A stretch of 64,000 nucleotides of DNA, from positions 2,356,001-2,420,000 of the forward strand of contig CP018628.1 in NCBI GenBank assembly GCA_002271215.1, written 5' to 3'. Source of the stretch: Lelliottia jeotgali. GTDB lineage: Bacteria > Pseudomonadota > Gammaproteobacteria > Enterobacterales > Enterobacteriaceae. Both the position numbers and the translations under genes were made by a program. Shown here piece by piece: positions 33,799 to 43,168 of this stretch (the first letter of the stretch is position 1; every line of letters begins with the position of its first letter). The notes beneath the pieces are model-generated. The model was not told the DNA's origin. It saw only the letters and a program-made list of their open reading frames with translations, and did not search any database.

Positions 33799-34047
33799 AT
33801 GAGCGATAGCATCCAACTGGTACCAAATAAGTGGGTATCAGAAGAACTACTTATAGCGCTGACTGGACTGACCAAGCACGCAATAAAATCAGCCAGAGAA
33901 AAAAGCTGGCTTGAGGGGCGCGAGTATAGGCACTACTCTGGAGACCTTCAGCCTAAAGACAACTCCCCTATCCTCTATAACCGTTTTGAAGTCGATAACT
34001 GGGTTGAGAAGCAACGCCCGGCGATCCCGCGCCAGAAATCTGCTTAA
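33799..34047 (+). CDS. xis: Excisionase (Xis)
   Basis: An 82-residue basic protein (MSDSIQLVPNKWVSEELLIA start) with winged-helix layout (LTGLTKHAIKSAREKSWLEGREY) typical of phage excisionases of the DUF1233 kind. It lies 31 bases upstream of int on the same strand. Directs Int to excise rather than integrate. Confidence 0.82.
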   Translation: MSDSIQLVPNKWVSEELLIALTGLTKHAIKSAREKSWLEGREYRHYSGDLQPKDNSPILYNRFEVDNWVEKQRPAIPRQKSA

Positions 34048-34078
34048 ATAGCCCTACGTTTAACAACGAGGAAAAGGC

Positions 34079-35365
34079 ATGACTAAATATCCAACCGGGG
34101 TTGAGAATCACGGGGGGTCATTGCGCCTGTGGTTCATGTATCAGGGTGAAAGGGTTCGCGAAAGTCTTGGCGTTCCCGACACACCCAAGAACAGAAAAAT
34201 AGCTGGGGAATTGAGGACATCGATTTGCTACGCCATCAGGACCGGCAATTTTGACTATTCCGCTCAGTTCCCTAACTCGCCACGAGCTCAGGTTAACAAT
34301 GATAGTAAGCTGAAGACTTCCGTATCAGAGTTTGCTAACAAATGGCTGAGTCTGAAACAAACGGTTTTGGCGAAGAACACACATATGCGATACACCTCTT
34401 ACGTGAAAATGTGCCTTCGCATTTTGGACGATGAGAAGCCCATTTCTTCGCTTACCCATGAGGATCTAATGTCTCTCAGGCATGAACTTCTAACTGGCTA
34501 TCAGCTCATAGGGAAGACTCTTGAGCGCTCACACAAAAAAGGGAGAACTGTACGCACGGTGAATGGTTATATGGCTGTGATGCTCGAAATGCTTAAATTT
34601 GCGGAGCGAAACGGCTATACAAATGGCTCTGTCATATCTGATATACGCCCACTTAGAAAATCAAAATCAGAACCAGATCCGCTCACCAAAGAAGAGTTTA
34701 TGCGTTTGCTTGAGGCTACCAATCATCAGCAAATAAGAAATCTTTGGGTCCTGGCTGTAAGTACCGGCATGCGCCATGGTGAGATTTGCGCCTTAGCCTG
34801 GGAGGATGTCGACACCATAAGCTGGACCATCAAGGTAAACAGAAATTTGGCAATCTCTGATCACTTCTCGCCACCAAAAACGGAGAGCGGAATAAGAACT
34901 ATCAACCTGACCCAGCCAGCCATCGAAGCACTTAAAAGTCAGATGCAGTTCACCCGCATGAAGGAACAGAACGAAATTATTGTGCACCTGAGAGAGTACG
35001 GGAAGCAAAGATCTGATTCATGCACCTTTGTATTCAATCCAAATGTCTCAGCTCGGTACCCATCAAAAAGTATTTGTTATATACCCGGATCGATAGCCTC
35101 ATCATGGAATCACTTATTGAAAAGAGCGGGCATCAGGCACAGGAAAGCCTATGAATCACGTCATACATTCGCCTGCTGGGCATTAAGCGCCGGAGCGAAT
35201 CCGAGCTTCATTGCTAACCAGATGGGGCACACCAATGCTCAAATGGTTTTCAACGTTTATGGAAAATGGATGTCCGAACAAAACGGCGATCAGTTAGCTA
35301 TCCTGAACACTAATTTTGACTTCAATGCCCCACAGATGCCCCACAAGAAAGTGGCCGGAATATAA
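34079..35365 (+). CDS. int: Tyrosine-family integrase
   Basis: A 428-residue integrase. An N-terminal arm-binding domain is followed by a SAM-like core-binding domain and a catalytic domain with Arg (STGMRHGEICALAWED, ~237), the ESRHTF box (~360) and the Tyr nucleophile in NVYGKW (~396). It lies against attR at the 3' end of patD. Full length and probably functional, so excision of the remnant is possible. Confidence 0.93.
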   Translation: MTKYPTGVENHGGSLRLWFMYQGERVRESLGVPDTPKNRKIAGELRTSICYAIRTGNFDYSAQFPNSPRAQVNNDSKLKTSVSEFANKWLSLKQTVLAKNTHMRYTSYVKMCLRILDDEKPISSLTHEDLMSLRHELLTGYQLIGKTLERSHKKGRTVRTVNGYMAVMLEMLKFAERNGYTNGSVISDIRPLRKSKSEPDPLTKEEFMRLLEATNHQQIRNLWVLAVSTGMRHGEICALAWEDVDTISWTIKVNRNLAISDHFSPPKTESGIRTINLTQPAIEALKSQMQFTRMKEQNEIIVHLREYGKQRSDSCTFVFNPNVSARYPSKSICYIPGSIASSWNHLLKRAGIRHRKAYESRHTFACWALSAGANPSFIANQMGHTNAQMVFNVYGKWMSEQNGDQLAILNTNFDFNAPQMPHKKVAGI

Positions 35366-35396
35366 TTAATCTATATTACAGCCACTTAGTAGTACG

Positions 35397-36821
35397 TTAG
35401 TGTTTTATCATCACATGCCGAACAACGGTGTAATCCTCCAGTCCATATACCGACATATCCTTGCCGTAACCAGAGAGTTTCATTCCGCCGTGCGGCATTT
35501 CGCTGACCAGCATGAAATGGGTATTCACCCAGGTGCAGCCGTATTGCAACTGTGCACTCATGCGATGAGCGCGCCCCACGTCTTTGGTCCAGACCGATGA
35601 GGCCAGGCCGTATTGCGAGTCATTCGCCCAGGCCAGAACCTGCTCTTCGTCGTCAAATTCCGTCATACTCACCACCGGACCGAACACTTCTCGCTGGACG
35701 ATGGCATCTTCCTGTTTTGCGCCGGCCAGCAAAGTGGGCTGGAAGTAATAACCTGCCCCGTCCACTTTATTGCCCCCGGTCACCACTTTCACATGACCGA
35801 GCGCTTTGGCGGCATCCACAGCCTGACAAACTCGCGCCAGATGCGCGGCGGAACTGAGCGGCCCAAGCTCGGTGGATTCATCATCCGGTGCGCCGGTTTT
35901 CAGCGTCGCTACCGCCGCGCCGAGTTTTTCGACAAGCGCGTTGTAGATCCCTTTTTGCGCATAAATCCGGCAGGCTGCAGTACAGTCCTGGCCTGCATTG
36001 TAGAAACCAAAGGTGCGCACACCTTCCACTACCGCGTCGAGATCGGCGTCGTCAAAGACAATAACCGGCGCTTTGCCGCCCAGTTCCATATGCGTGCGCT
36101 TAATCGACGAGGCCGTGTGGCCGATAATGTGCTCGCCGGTGGCGATCGATCCGGTCAGCGATACCATACGTACTTTTTCGTGTCCGGTCAGCGGGTCGCC
36201 AACGGTTTTTCCGCGTCCGAAGAGGACATTAAGGACACCAGCCGGGAAGATATCTTTTGCCAGCTCGCCCAGCTTTAGTGCCGTCAGCGGGGTGATTTCA
36301 GAAGGTTTAATCACCACGCAGTTCCCGGCGGCCAGTGCGGGAGCCAGCTTCCAGGCCGCCATCATCAACGGATAGTTCCACGGCGCGATGGAGGCCACCA
36401 CGCCGACCGGGTCGCGGCGAATCATCGAAGTGTGGCCGTCAAGATACTCGCCCGCAGCAAGGCCATTTAAGGTACGCGCCGCCCCGGCGAAGAAGCGGAA
36501 AACATCCACCACCGCAGGGATTTCGTCGTTGATAACGCAGTGCAGCGGCTTGCCGCAGTTTTGTGATTCGAGTCGCGCAAAGATTTCAGCATGTTCCTCG
36601 ATAACATCAGCGAGTTTCAGTAAGCACTCAGAACGCGCTTTCGGCGTCGTGCGGCCCCACTCGGAAAATGCACGATCGGCGGACCGTACGGCGGCATCGA
36701 CCTGAGCGGCAGACGCCTCAGCGATCTCCAGTAGCACTTCCCCCGTTGCAGGATTGTATACCGGCTGTTTTTCCCCTTCGCCGGTGACCAGTTCACCATT
36801 AATCAGCAGTTGATTTTGCAT
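35397..36821 (-). CDS. patD: Gamma-aminobutyraldehyde dehydrogenase PatD
   Basis: A 474-residue aldehyde dehydrogenase, close to E. coli PatD (YdcW) over its full length (474). NAD-binding [11 protein letters not shown], general base Glu in MELGGKAP (~246) and nucleophile Cys in [10 protein letters not shown] (~280) are visible. It oxidises 4-aminobutanal from putrescine to GABA. It follows ydcV by 24 bases. The prophage is attached at its 3' end but the C-terminus is intact. Confidence 0.95.
   Translation of the reverse strand: MQNQLLINGELVTGEGEKQPVYNPATGEVLLEIAEASAAQVDAAVRSADRAFSEWGRTTPKARSECLLKLADVIEEHAEIFARLESQNCGKPLHCVINDEIPAVVDVFRFFAGAARTLNGLAAGEYLDGHTSMIRRDPVGVVASIAPWNYPLMMAAWKLAPALAAGNCVVIKPSEITPLTALKLGELAKDIFPAGVLNVLFGRGKTVGDPLTGHEKVRMVSLTGSIATGEHIIGHTASSIKRTHMELGGKAPVIVFDDADLDAVVEGVRTFGFYNAGQDCTAACRIYAQKGIYNALVEKLGAAVATLKTGAPDDESTELGPLSSAAHLARVCQAVDAAKALGHVKVVTGGNKVDGAGYYFQPTLLAGAKQEDAIVQREVFGPVVSMTEFDDEEQVLAWANDSQYGLASSVWTKDVGRAHRMSAQLQYGCTWVNTHFMLVSEMPHGGMKLSGYGKDMSVYGLEDYTVVRHVMIKH
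35398..35413. other. attR, within the 3' end of patD
   Basis: TAGTGTTTTATCATCA overlaps the patD stop codon and last codons on the minus strand. It matches attL at 15 of 16 positions. The patD coding end (VRHVMIKH) is preserved, so integration does not disrupt the gene. Confidence 0.65.
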
Positions 36822-36845
36822 AGCATTGTCCTGTTGAAATCAAAG

Positions 36846-37652
36846 TTATTTCCCGCTTTCGACCACGTTTTCGTTGTCACGGGTTAGCCACCAGGCGCCC
36901 AGAATTGGAATGGTTGTCACCAGCATCACCAGCAGCGCGACCACGTTGGTGACGGGCACATCGCGCGGGCGTCCGAGCTGATTGAGCAACCACAGCGGCA
37001 ACGTGCGTTCGTGTCCCGCCGTAAATGTCGTGACGATGATTTCATCGAACGACAGCGCAAACGCCAGCATTCCCCCCGCCAGCAGTGCAGAACTTAAATT
37101 CGGCAACACCACGTAGCGGAAGGTTTGCCAGCCGTCTGCGCCTAAATCCATCGATGCTTCCACCAGGCTCCACGAGGTGCGGCGAAAGCGTGCGATGACG
37201 TTGTTAAACACCACTACCACGCAGAACGTGGCGTGACCGGTGACGATAGTGAAAAAGCCCGGCTCCAGATTGATGGTTTTAAATGCCGTCAATAGCGCCA
37301 GCCCAGTGATGATCCCCGGCAGCGCAATCGGCAGCAGAAGTAGCAGCGAGATAGCGTTTTTGCCGAAGAACTCACTGCGCCACAGCGCGGCTGCCGCAAG
37401 CGTCCCCAGTACCAGAGCGATGGCGGTCGAAAGCGATGCAATTTGAAGTGACAACGTCACCGAGTCAATGATATCGCTGCGCGACGCCGCCACGCTAAAC
37501 CACTTCAGCGTGAACCCCTTCGGCGGAAAGCTGAATGCCGCGTCCTCCGTATTAAAAGCATAGATGGCAATAATCAGCAGCGGGAAGTGCAGGAAAATGA
37601 CCCCGCCCCAGGCCGCCACTTTCAGGAACCAGGGAGCGCGTTCAGAGTGCAT
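36846..37652 (-). CDS. ydcV: YdcV, ABC transporter permease
   Basis: A 268-residue inner-membrane permease with six predicted helices and the EAA-type loop ([20 protein letters not shown], ~165). It pairs with YdcU in a spermidine/putrescine-type importer with YdcS and YdcT. It overlaps the ydcU stop by 11 bases. Confidence 0.93.
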   Translation of the reverse strand: MHSERAPWFLKVAAWGGVIFLHFPLLIIAIYAFNTEDAAFSFPPKGFTLKWFSVAASRSDIIDSVTLSLQIASLSTAIALVLGTLAAAALWRSEFFGKNAISLLLLLPIALPGIITGLALLTAFKTINLEPGFFTIVTGHATFCVVVVFNNVIARFRRTSWSLVEASMDLGADGWQTFRYVVLPNLSSALLAGGMLAFALSFDEIIVTTFTAGHERTLPLWLLNQLGRPRDVPVTNVVALLVMLVTTIPILGAWWLTRDNENVVESGK

Positions 37653-38586
37653 CGAAGGCTCCCAGACGTTTCACGAACGCCAGATAGAGGGATATAAGAA
37701 CAATCGGCACTAATGTGAATGCCGCCGCCATTGGCATGTTGCCTATCGCACCCTGTTGGGCATAAACCATGTTGCCGATGTAATACCCCGGCGGGCCGAC
37801 CAGCTGCGGCACAATGAAATCACCCAGCGTCAGTGAGAAGGTAAATATCGATCCGGCGGCAACACCGGGAATGGCTAGCGGCAGCACCACATAGCGGAAA
37901 GTCTGACGAGGACGCGCACCGAGGTCAGCGGAGGCTTGTAACAGCGACGGTGGCAGACGCTCAAGCGCGGCCTGCACCGGCAAGATCATAAACGGCAGCC
38001 AGATATAGACGAAAACCAGGAAGCGCCCCAGCCCGGATGTCGACAGGGTATTGCCGCCAATGGCAGGTAGCGTCAGCACCGACATCAGCAGCGGCTCCAG
38101 CCCCATATAACCCAGAAACCATTGTGCAACGCCATCTTTTGCCAGCAATAACGTCCACGCGTAAGCCTTAACGATATAGCTCGCCCACATCGGGAGCATC
38201 ACCGCGATATAGAAAAACGCTTTCCATTTACCGCTGGTGTAACGCGCCATATACCACGCCATCGGAAAGGCCAGGATGGCGCTGGCAATCGTGACCGCAA
38301 TCGCCATCAGTAAGGTGCGCAGGATAATGTCGTAATTGGCGGGGTTAAAAAGAGCCAGGATGTTCGCGAAAGTCAGGTCCGGCGTCACCGACATGGTAAA
38401 GTCGTCGAAGGTGTAAAAACCTTGCCACAGCAGGGTCAGCAGCGAGCCAAGATAGACAATCCCGAACCACATCAGCGGGCCAAGCAGCAGCAAAAATAGC
38501 CCGAGCGACGGTTTGCGCCAGAGCAGCGTGGTGACCCGGCTGACCGGGCCACGGGATGAGAGGGCAGGAGAAACGCTCATATCCAT
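37642..38586 (-). CDS. ydcU: YdcU, ABC transporter permease
   Basis: A 314-residue permease matching E. coli YdcU (313). EAA loop [20 protein letters not shown] near 218. The start MDMSV at 38586 is taken because AAGGTGAG lies directly before it and the E. coli protein begins there; ATG 38580 is an alternative. It starts 2 bases after the ydcT stop. Confidence 0.93.
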   Translation of the reverse strand: MDMSVSPALSSRGPVSRVTTLLWRKPSLGLFLLLLGPLMWFGIVYLGSLLTLLWQGFYTFDDFTMSVTPDLTFANILALFNPANYDIILRTLLMAIAVTIASAILAFPMAWYMARYTSGKWKAFFYIAVMLPMWASYIVKAYAWTLLLAKDGVAQWFLGYMGLEPLLMSVLTLPAIGGNTLSTSGLGRFLVFVYIWLPFMILPVQAALERLPPSLLQASADLGARPRQTFRYVVLPLAIPGVAAGSIFTFSLTLGDFIVPQLVGPPGYYIGNMVYAQQGAIGNMPMAAAFTLVPIVLISLYLAFVKRLGAFDAL

Positions 38587-38587
38587 C

Positions 38588-39601
38588 TCACCTTTCCTCA
38601 TGCAGGGGCACCATTGCCTCGCGCGACCAGGAGGCCAGCACCTGCTGTCCAGGAGCAACGTCCGCTGGGATATGTGCCCCGCTCAGATTGGCCTGGCTGA
38701 CCAGCAATTTTGCACCGTCGGCGAGGCGCAGTTCAAACCGTGTTGCCGCGCCCTGATACTGCACCGCCTGCACCACGCCCTGAACCTGAACGTCTCCGCT
38801 CTCATTGAGGCGAATATGTTCTGGACGGAGCGAATAGATGCCCTCCATACCACACACCTGTCGGGCAACGGCGGCATCAAACACGTTTGAAGTGCCGACA
38901 AAACTGGCGACAAACGGCGTACGCGGGCGCATATACAACTCGCGCGGGGTATCGACCTGCTCAATGCGTCCGTTGTTGAAAACGGCTACGCGATCGGACA
39001 TCGACAGCGCTTCGCCCTGATCGTGAGTGACGAAAATAAAGGTAATCCCCAGCTCCTGTTGAAGCTTTTTCAGCTCAAACTGCATCTGCTCGCGCAGCTT
39101 TAGATCCAGCGCACCGAGAGGTTCATCCAGCAGCAGAACGCGCGGTTCGTTGACCAGCGCACGGGCGATGGCGACGCGCTGGCGCTGGCCGCCGGAAAGC
39201 TGCGATGGCTTACGCTTTTCCGCGAAACCTAATCCCACCTTTTCCAGCGCATCGCGCGCCATCGTCTGGCGTTTCTTTTTATCGACCCCTTTCACCATCA
39301 GCCCGTAGGCGACGTTTTCGATTATCGACATATGCGGGAACAGGGCGTAATCCTGGAACACGGTGTTTACATCGCGTTCCCACGGTGGAAGCTCGCTGGC
39401 TTCTTTGCCAAAGATTTTAATCGCCCCGCCGCTCAGTTGTTCAAACCCGGCAATCAGGCGCAGGCAGGTGGTTTTGCCGGAGCCCGAAGGCCCCAGCATA
39501 GAGAAAAACTCGCCGTCGCGAATGCCGATGGTGACACCATCCACTGCCCGAACGTCGCCGTACAGACGGGATACATCGTTAAATTCTACTGCGTACGTCA
39601 T
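38588..39601 (-). CDS. ydcT: YdcT, ABC transporter ATPase
   Basis: A 337-residue ATPase (same length as E. coli). Walker A GPSGSGKTT (~37), signature LSGGQRQR (~138), Walker B VLLLDEPLGALD (~158), switch His in THDQGEA (~192) and a C-terminal TOBE domain. Powers uptake via YdcU/YdcV. Confidence 0.95.
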   Translation of the reverse strand: MTYAVEFNDVSRLYGDVRAVDGVTIGIRDGEFFSMLGPSGSGKTTCLRLIAGFEQLSGGAIKIFGKEASELPPWERDVNTVFQDYALFPHMSIIENVAYGLMVKGVDKKKRQTMARDALEKVGLGFAEKRKPSQLSGGQRQRVAIARALVNEPRVLLLDEPLGALDLKLREQMQFELKKLQQELGITFIFVTHDQGEALSMSDRVAVFNNGRIEQVDTPRELYMRPRTPFVASFVGTSNVFDAAVARQVCGMEGIYSLRPEHIRLNESGDVQVQGVVQAVQYQGAATRFELRLADGAKLLVSQANLSGAHIPADVAPGQQVLASWSREAMVPLHEER

Positions 39602-39618
39602 GTTCTGCTCCCTGGCGA

Positions 39619-40764
39619 TTAACGGCCGCCCATGATGGCGATGTAATCCTGCGTCCAGCGGCTGTATGGAACATATTTACCGCCTTCGGCAATTGGGGTT
39701 TTCCAGAACAGGATTTTGTCGAACTCGTTGTAACCGTTGGTTTCACAACCTTTGTCACCGAGTAATGTGCTGGCTTTACAACCTTCTGCAACCACCGGCA
39801 GAGAACCGAACCACGCCGCCAGATCGCCCTGCACTTTTGGTGTCAGCGACCAGTTCATCCACTTATAGGCGCACATCGGGTGTTTGGCCTCGGCGTGCAA
39901 CATGGTGGTATCTGCCCAGCCCGTCACCCCTTCTTTCGGGAAGACGGTCGCGATAGGTTGATTTTCCCCTTTCAGGGCGTTGGCCTGATATGGCCAAGCG
40001 CTCGATGCCACCACGCCTTCATTTTTGAAGTCGCTCATCTGGACAGTGGTATCGTGCCAGTAACGGTGAATAAGCGCGTGTTGATCGCGCAGCACTTTCA
40101 GTACGGCTGAGTATTGTGCTTCGGTGAGCTGGTATGGGTCAGTAATGCCCAGCTGCGGCTGGGTTGCTTTGACGAACAGCGCCGCATCAGCAATATAGAT
40201 TGGGCCATCGTAAGCCTGAACGCGGCCTTTGTTGGTTTTGCCGTCCGGGAGATTTTGCTCTTTAAAGACCACGGCCCAGCTGTCCGGCGGTGTCGGGAAG
40301 GTTTTGGTGTTGTACATCAGTAAGTTCGGCCCCCACTGATACGGTGTACCATACACTTTCCCGCCAACGTTAAACCATTCGCCTTTCACGATGCGCGAAT
40401 CAATGGTTTTCCAGTTGGGAATCAGATCCGGATTAATGGGCTGAACACGTTTGCCCATAATCAAACGTAAAGAGGCATCCCCCGACGCGGTGACCAGATC
40501 ATATCCGCCTTTCGCCATCAGGCTGACCATCTCATCGGAGGTCGCCGCCGTTTTAACATTCACCGCGCAGCCGGTCTCTTTTTCAAACTGCGTCACCCAG
40601 TCGTAATTTTTATCCGTCTGGCCGCGCTCGATGTATCCCGGCCAGGCGATGATATCCAGTCGTCCCTCGCCTTTCCCGACCTCTTTCGGCGGCTCAGCGG
40701 CTTGCACGGTCATGATCGTCATGCCGAGCGCACACAGGCTGCTGCGGGCAAATTTTTTGCTCAT
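39619..40764 (-). CDS. ydcS: YdcS, periplasmic substrate-binding protein
   Basis: A 381-residue secreted solute-binding protein, same length as E. coli YdcS. The signal peptide MSKKFARSSLCALGMTIMTV ends at about QAA. Start 40764 has AGGAG 8 bases upstream. Related to PotD/PotF polyamine receptors; the E. coli protein has also been linked to poly-hydroxybutyrate synthesis. First gene of the ydcSTUV-patD operon. Confidence 0.95.
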   Translation of the reverse strand: MSKKFARSSLCALGMTIMTVQAAEPPKEVGKGEGRLDIIAWPGYIERGQTDKNYDWVTQFEKETGCAVNVKTAATSDEMVSLMAKGGYDLVTASGDASLRLIMGKRVQPINPDLIPNWKTIDSRIVKGEWFNVGGKVYGTPYQWGPNLLMYNTKTFPTPPDSWAVVFKEQNLPDGKTNKGRVQAYDGPIYIADAALFVKATQPQLGITDPYQLTEAQYSAVLKVLRDQHALIHRYWHDTTVQMSDFKNEGVVASSAWPYQANALKGENQPIATVFPKEGVTGWADTTMLHAEAKHPMCAYKWMNWSLTPKVQGDLAAWFGSLPVVAEGCKASTLLGDKGCETNGYNEFDKILFWKTPIAEGGKYVPYSRWTQDYIAIMGGR

Positions 40765-40957
40765 TTGATTTACTCCTGTCGCAATGAAATTTGGCGGCAG
40801 CCATGCCGTAAAAATATCTCCCTTAATAAACGTAGACTGCGCAAATGCGCCGCACCCTGCGGCTTTGGGAAATTTCATCAGGTTGTGACAGAGGGCGCAT
40901 TCCCTGTTAACTGGATTATAGACAAGGAGTTAGCGGCGAGCGGCGGTATGCAGATTT

Positions 40958-41000
40958 CCTATGACAGACCTCCTGAAATAAACCCGACGGTTGTCATAGG
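40958..41000. promoter_or_regulatory. 9-bp inverted repeat upstream of ydcS (YdcR operator candidate)
   Basis: CCTATGACA (40958-40966) and TGTCATAGG (40992-41000) are perfect inverted arms with centres 34 bp apart, about three helical turns, in the 293-base ydcR-ydcS gap. MocR regulators often bind spaced sites next to their own gene, so YdcR is the natural candidate. Confidence 0.5.
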
Positions 41001-41042
41001 ATAAGGATTGTTTATTTATGCGGGGTTATTACGCCTGTGAAA

Positions 41043-41064
41043 AATAAGCCTTTCGGCTTATTTC
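41043..41064 (-). terminator. Terminator of ydcR
   Basis: Minus strand AAATAAGCC-GAAA-GGCTTATTT with a T-run, overlapping the ydcR stop codon. Confidence 0.75.
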
Positions 41065-42467
41065 AGCATCGCGCTAATTAATTTAGCTAACTGGATAACA
41101 GCCTGCTCTTCGCGCTCGCCCCACGCCCAGGAAGTATTAAAGCGAAAGAACGGCGTCCAGACATCTGAGGTAGAGAACATTTTGCCCGGTGCAATGCTGA
41201 TGTGGTGCACCAGCGCCTGTTCAGAGAGCTTTCCTGCGTCTAACGGCGCAGGCAGTTCCAGCCATAAAAAATAGCCGCTGTCGTTGTGGTGAATTTTGAC
41301 TTCCGCCGGTAAATGGCGCATCAGCGATTGCCACGCCTGCTGTTTGCGCTCGGCGAGCGTGCGGCGCAGACGGCGAAGATGAGCGTCGTAGCGTTTAGTG
41401 GCGAGATAATCCACCAGCGCGAGTTGCATCGGGGAGCTGGTCGAGAGTGTGCTCATCAACTGTAGCTGCTGAATACGACGCGCATGTTTGCCCGCAGCGA
41501 CCCAGCCGATACGGAATCCGGCAACCAGGCATTTCGAGAATGACGAGCAGTGCAGCGTCATGTCCTGGCTGTCCCAGGCTTTGGCTGGCAGCGGTTTTTC
41601 GCGACCAAAATAAAGCTCGCTGTATACGTCATCTTCAATCAACGTAACGTTATGCCTGGTCAGCAATGCAACCAGATGCGCCTTTTTCTCAGCGCTGAGG
41701 GTAAATCCGAGAGGGTTCTGGCTGTTGGTCATCAACCAGCAGGCTTTCACCGGATAGTCGTTTAACGCCTGTTCAAGCGCATCGAGATCGATCCCCTCGC
41801 GCACGTCGGTGGCGATCGACAGCGCTTTAAGTTTCAGTCTTTCCAGCGCCTGAAGCGCGCCGTAGAAACAGGGATTTTCGACGATCACCCAATCGCCTGG
41901 CTCAGTCACAGCTTGCAAACTCAGGTTGAGCGCTTCCAGCGCACCGGCGGTGATCACGATCTCCTCCGGCGAAATATTCATCCCCTGCTGGGCATAGCGG
42001 CGGGCGATGGCGTGGCGGAGATCGACGTTACCGGGCGGCAGGTTTTCAATCACGCTCATGGCGGTCGCTGTTTTGCTGACATTGGCAAGTGATCGATTGA
42101 GTTGCTGAAGCGGAAAGAGTCTGGGATCAGGAAAAGCAGAAGCAAAGGGTAAAACGGAAGGGTCGCGGCTGGCCTGCAGGACATCAAAAATATAGGTATT
42201 GATATCGACCATTTCGTCGCGCATCACCTGCGCGGGTGGCGCAGGCTGCTGCTTAACCGGGCGCGGAGCAACGTAGTAACCCGATTGTGGGCGAGCAACG
42301 ATTCGCCCCTGACTTTCCAGCGTTTGATACGCATGACCGACAGTCATGAAACTCATGCCGCTGCTGGCAACTTGCTCACGCAACGACGGTAGCTTATCTC
42401 CCGGCAACCACACGCCAAGTTCGATTTGCGAAATGATTTGCTGCGCCAGGCGCTGGTATTTTTTCAT
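41058..42467 (-). CDS. ydcR: YdcR, MocR-family transcriptional regulator
   Basis: A 469-residue fusion: GntR-type winged helix (1-70, LPSLREQVASSGMSFMTVGH) and a type I aminotransferase-like domain (~100-465) with the PLP lysine in SSFSKCLVAG (~309) and SQNPLG. Close to E. coli YdcR (468). PLP-sensing regulators of this kind control amine and vitamin genes; here probably the ydcSTUV-patD operon. Confidence 0.94.
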   Translation of the reverse strand: MKKYQRLAQQIISQIELGVWLPGDKLPSLREQVASSGMSFMTVGHAYQTLESQGRIVARPQSGYYVAPRPVKQQPAPPAQVMRDEMVDINTYIFDVLQASRDPSVLPFASAFPDPRLFPLQQLNRSLANVSKTATAMSVIENLPPGNVDLRHAIARRYAQQGMNISPEEIVITAGALEALNLSLQAVTEPGDWVIVENPCFYGALQALERLKLKALSIATDVREGIDLDALEQALNDYPVKACWLMTNSQNPLGFTLSAEKKAHLVALLTRHNVTLIEDDVYSELYFGREKPLPAKAWDSQDMTLHCSSFSKCLVAGFRIGWVAAGKHARRIQQLQLMSTLSTSSPMQLALVDYLATKRYDAHLRRLRRTLAERKQQAWQSLMRHLPAEVKIHHNDSGYFLWLELPAPLDAGKLSEQALVHHISIAPGKMFSTSDVWTPFFRFNTSWAWGEREEQAVIQLAKLISAMLK

Positions 42468-42548
42468 CGTTCTCTCCTTGCTTCACACCAGTGTATATCA
42501 GCAGGAGAAAATTGGCAGTTTTAAAAAACTGTTATGGTAAACGCGATG

Positions 42549-42740
42549 TTATGACGGGCGATGACTGTACTGAGCTTGCTCCGGGAAAGACGAGGCCGCC
42601 AGGTGGTCAAGGGTCATCATGGACGATTTGCAGAAAATGCACTTCGCACCGTGTGGATTTTTTTCGGACACATCAAAGATAGAGGTGCGGTATTGCGAGC
42701 CATGACAGCATGGGCAGCGAAAATGGATATAAGAAATCAT
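42549..42740 (-). CDS. YmcF/YnfQ-like cold-shock small protein
   Basis: A 63-residue protein starting MISYIHFRCPCCHGSQYRTS with two CxxC pairs (CPCC and CIFC), matching the YmcF/YnfQ family of E. coli, which are associated with the cspG and cspI loci and induced by cold. TGGAG lies 6 bases before the ATG. The C-terminus (~25 residues) diverges. No csp gene accompanies it here; it has its own long upstream region. Confidence 0.75.
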   Translation of the reverse strand: MISYIHFRCPCCHGSQYRTSIFDVSEKNPHGAKCIFCKSSMMTLDHLAASSFPEQAQYSHRPS

Positions 42741-43168
42741 ATGATTCTCCAGTAAACGTAGAAACGTAAATAAGCTAATTGGGGCCATTCAAGGCGATAG
42801 TGGTCTGAGACAAAACTAATCAGAGTGTAAAGAGAAGACCCAAGAGGCTGCGGAGAGGCACAACGTGATGAGAAATGCTTTGAGACGACGTCAGATATTT
42901 TTTGGCTATCAAACCGATGAAGCATTAACGCATGGCGGAGAGAACAACGCAAGCCCTTTTAATGAAGAAAAGTGATAAAAAGAAAATTTTTATGCCCTGA
43001 ACTTTTATCCGGATTATCAGTCAGCTGCGTTTACCTGTTCACTATATCAGATGATTAAAGCCCGCCACTTTTTCAAACTGTTATACATAAAAATCCCTTT
43101 TCTGCGTCTGATAGTTCCATTTAGCGCCCTATACCATAACACCACACCGATTGACATTGAGGCTGTGC
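42741..43168. promoter_or_regulatory. Divergent intergenic region: long leader of the YmcF-like gene and oxidase promoter region
   Basis: About 430 bases without a gene. The minus-strand ~220 bases before the YmcF-like gene resemble the long structured leaders of cspA-family genes in length and include CTGACGTCG near 42895, reminiscent of the cold box; this is a weak match. The part nearer 43169 is AT-rich and should hold the oxidase promoter; no clear FNR or ArcA site was identified. Confidence 0.4.

Noticed and set aside
34079..35397. tRNA gene as prophage attachment site
   Set aside because: No cloverleaf-like sequence exists near either end; the right att copy lies in the patD 3' coding end.
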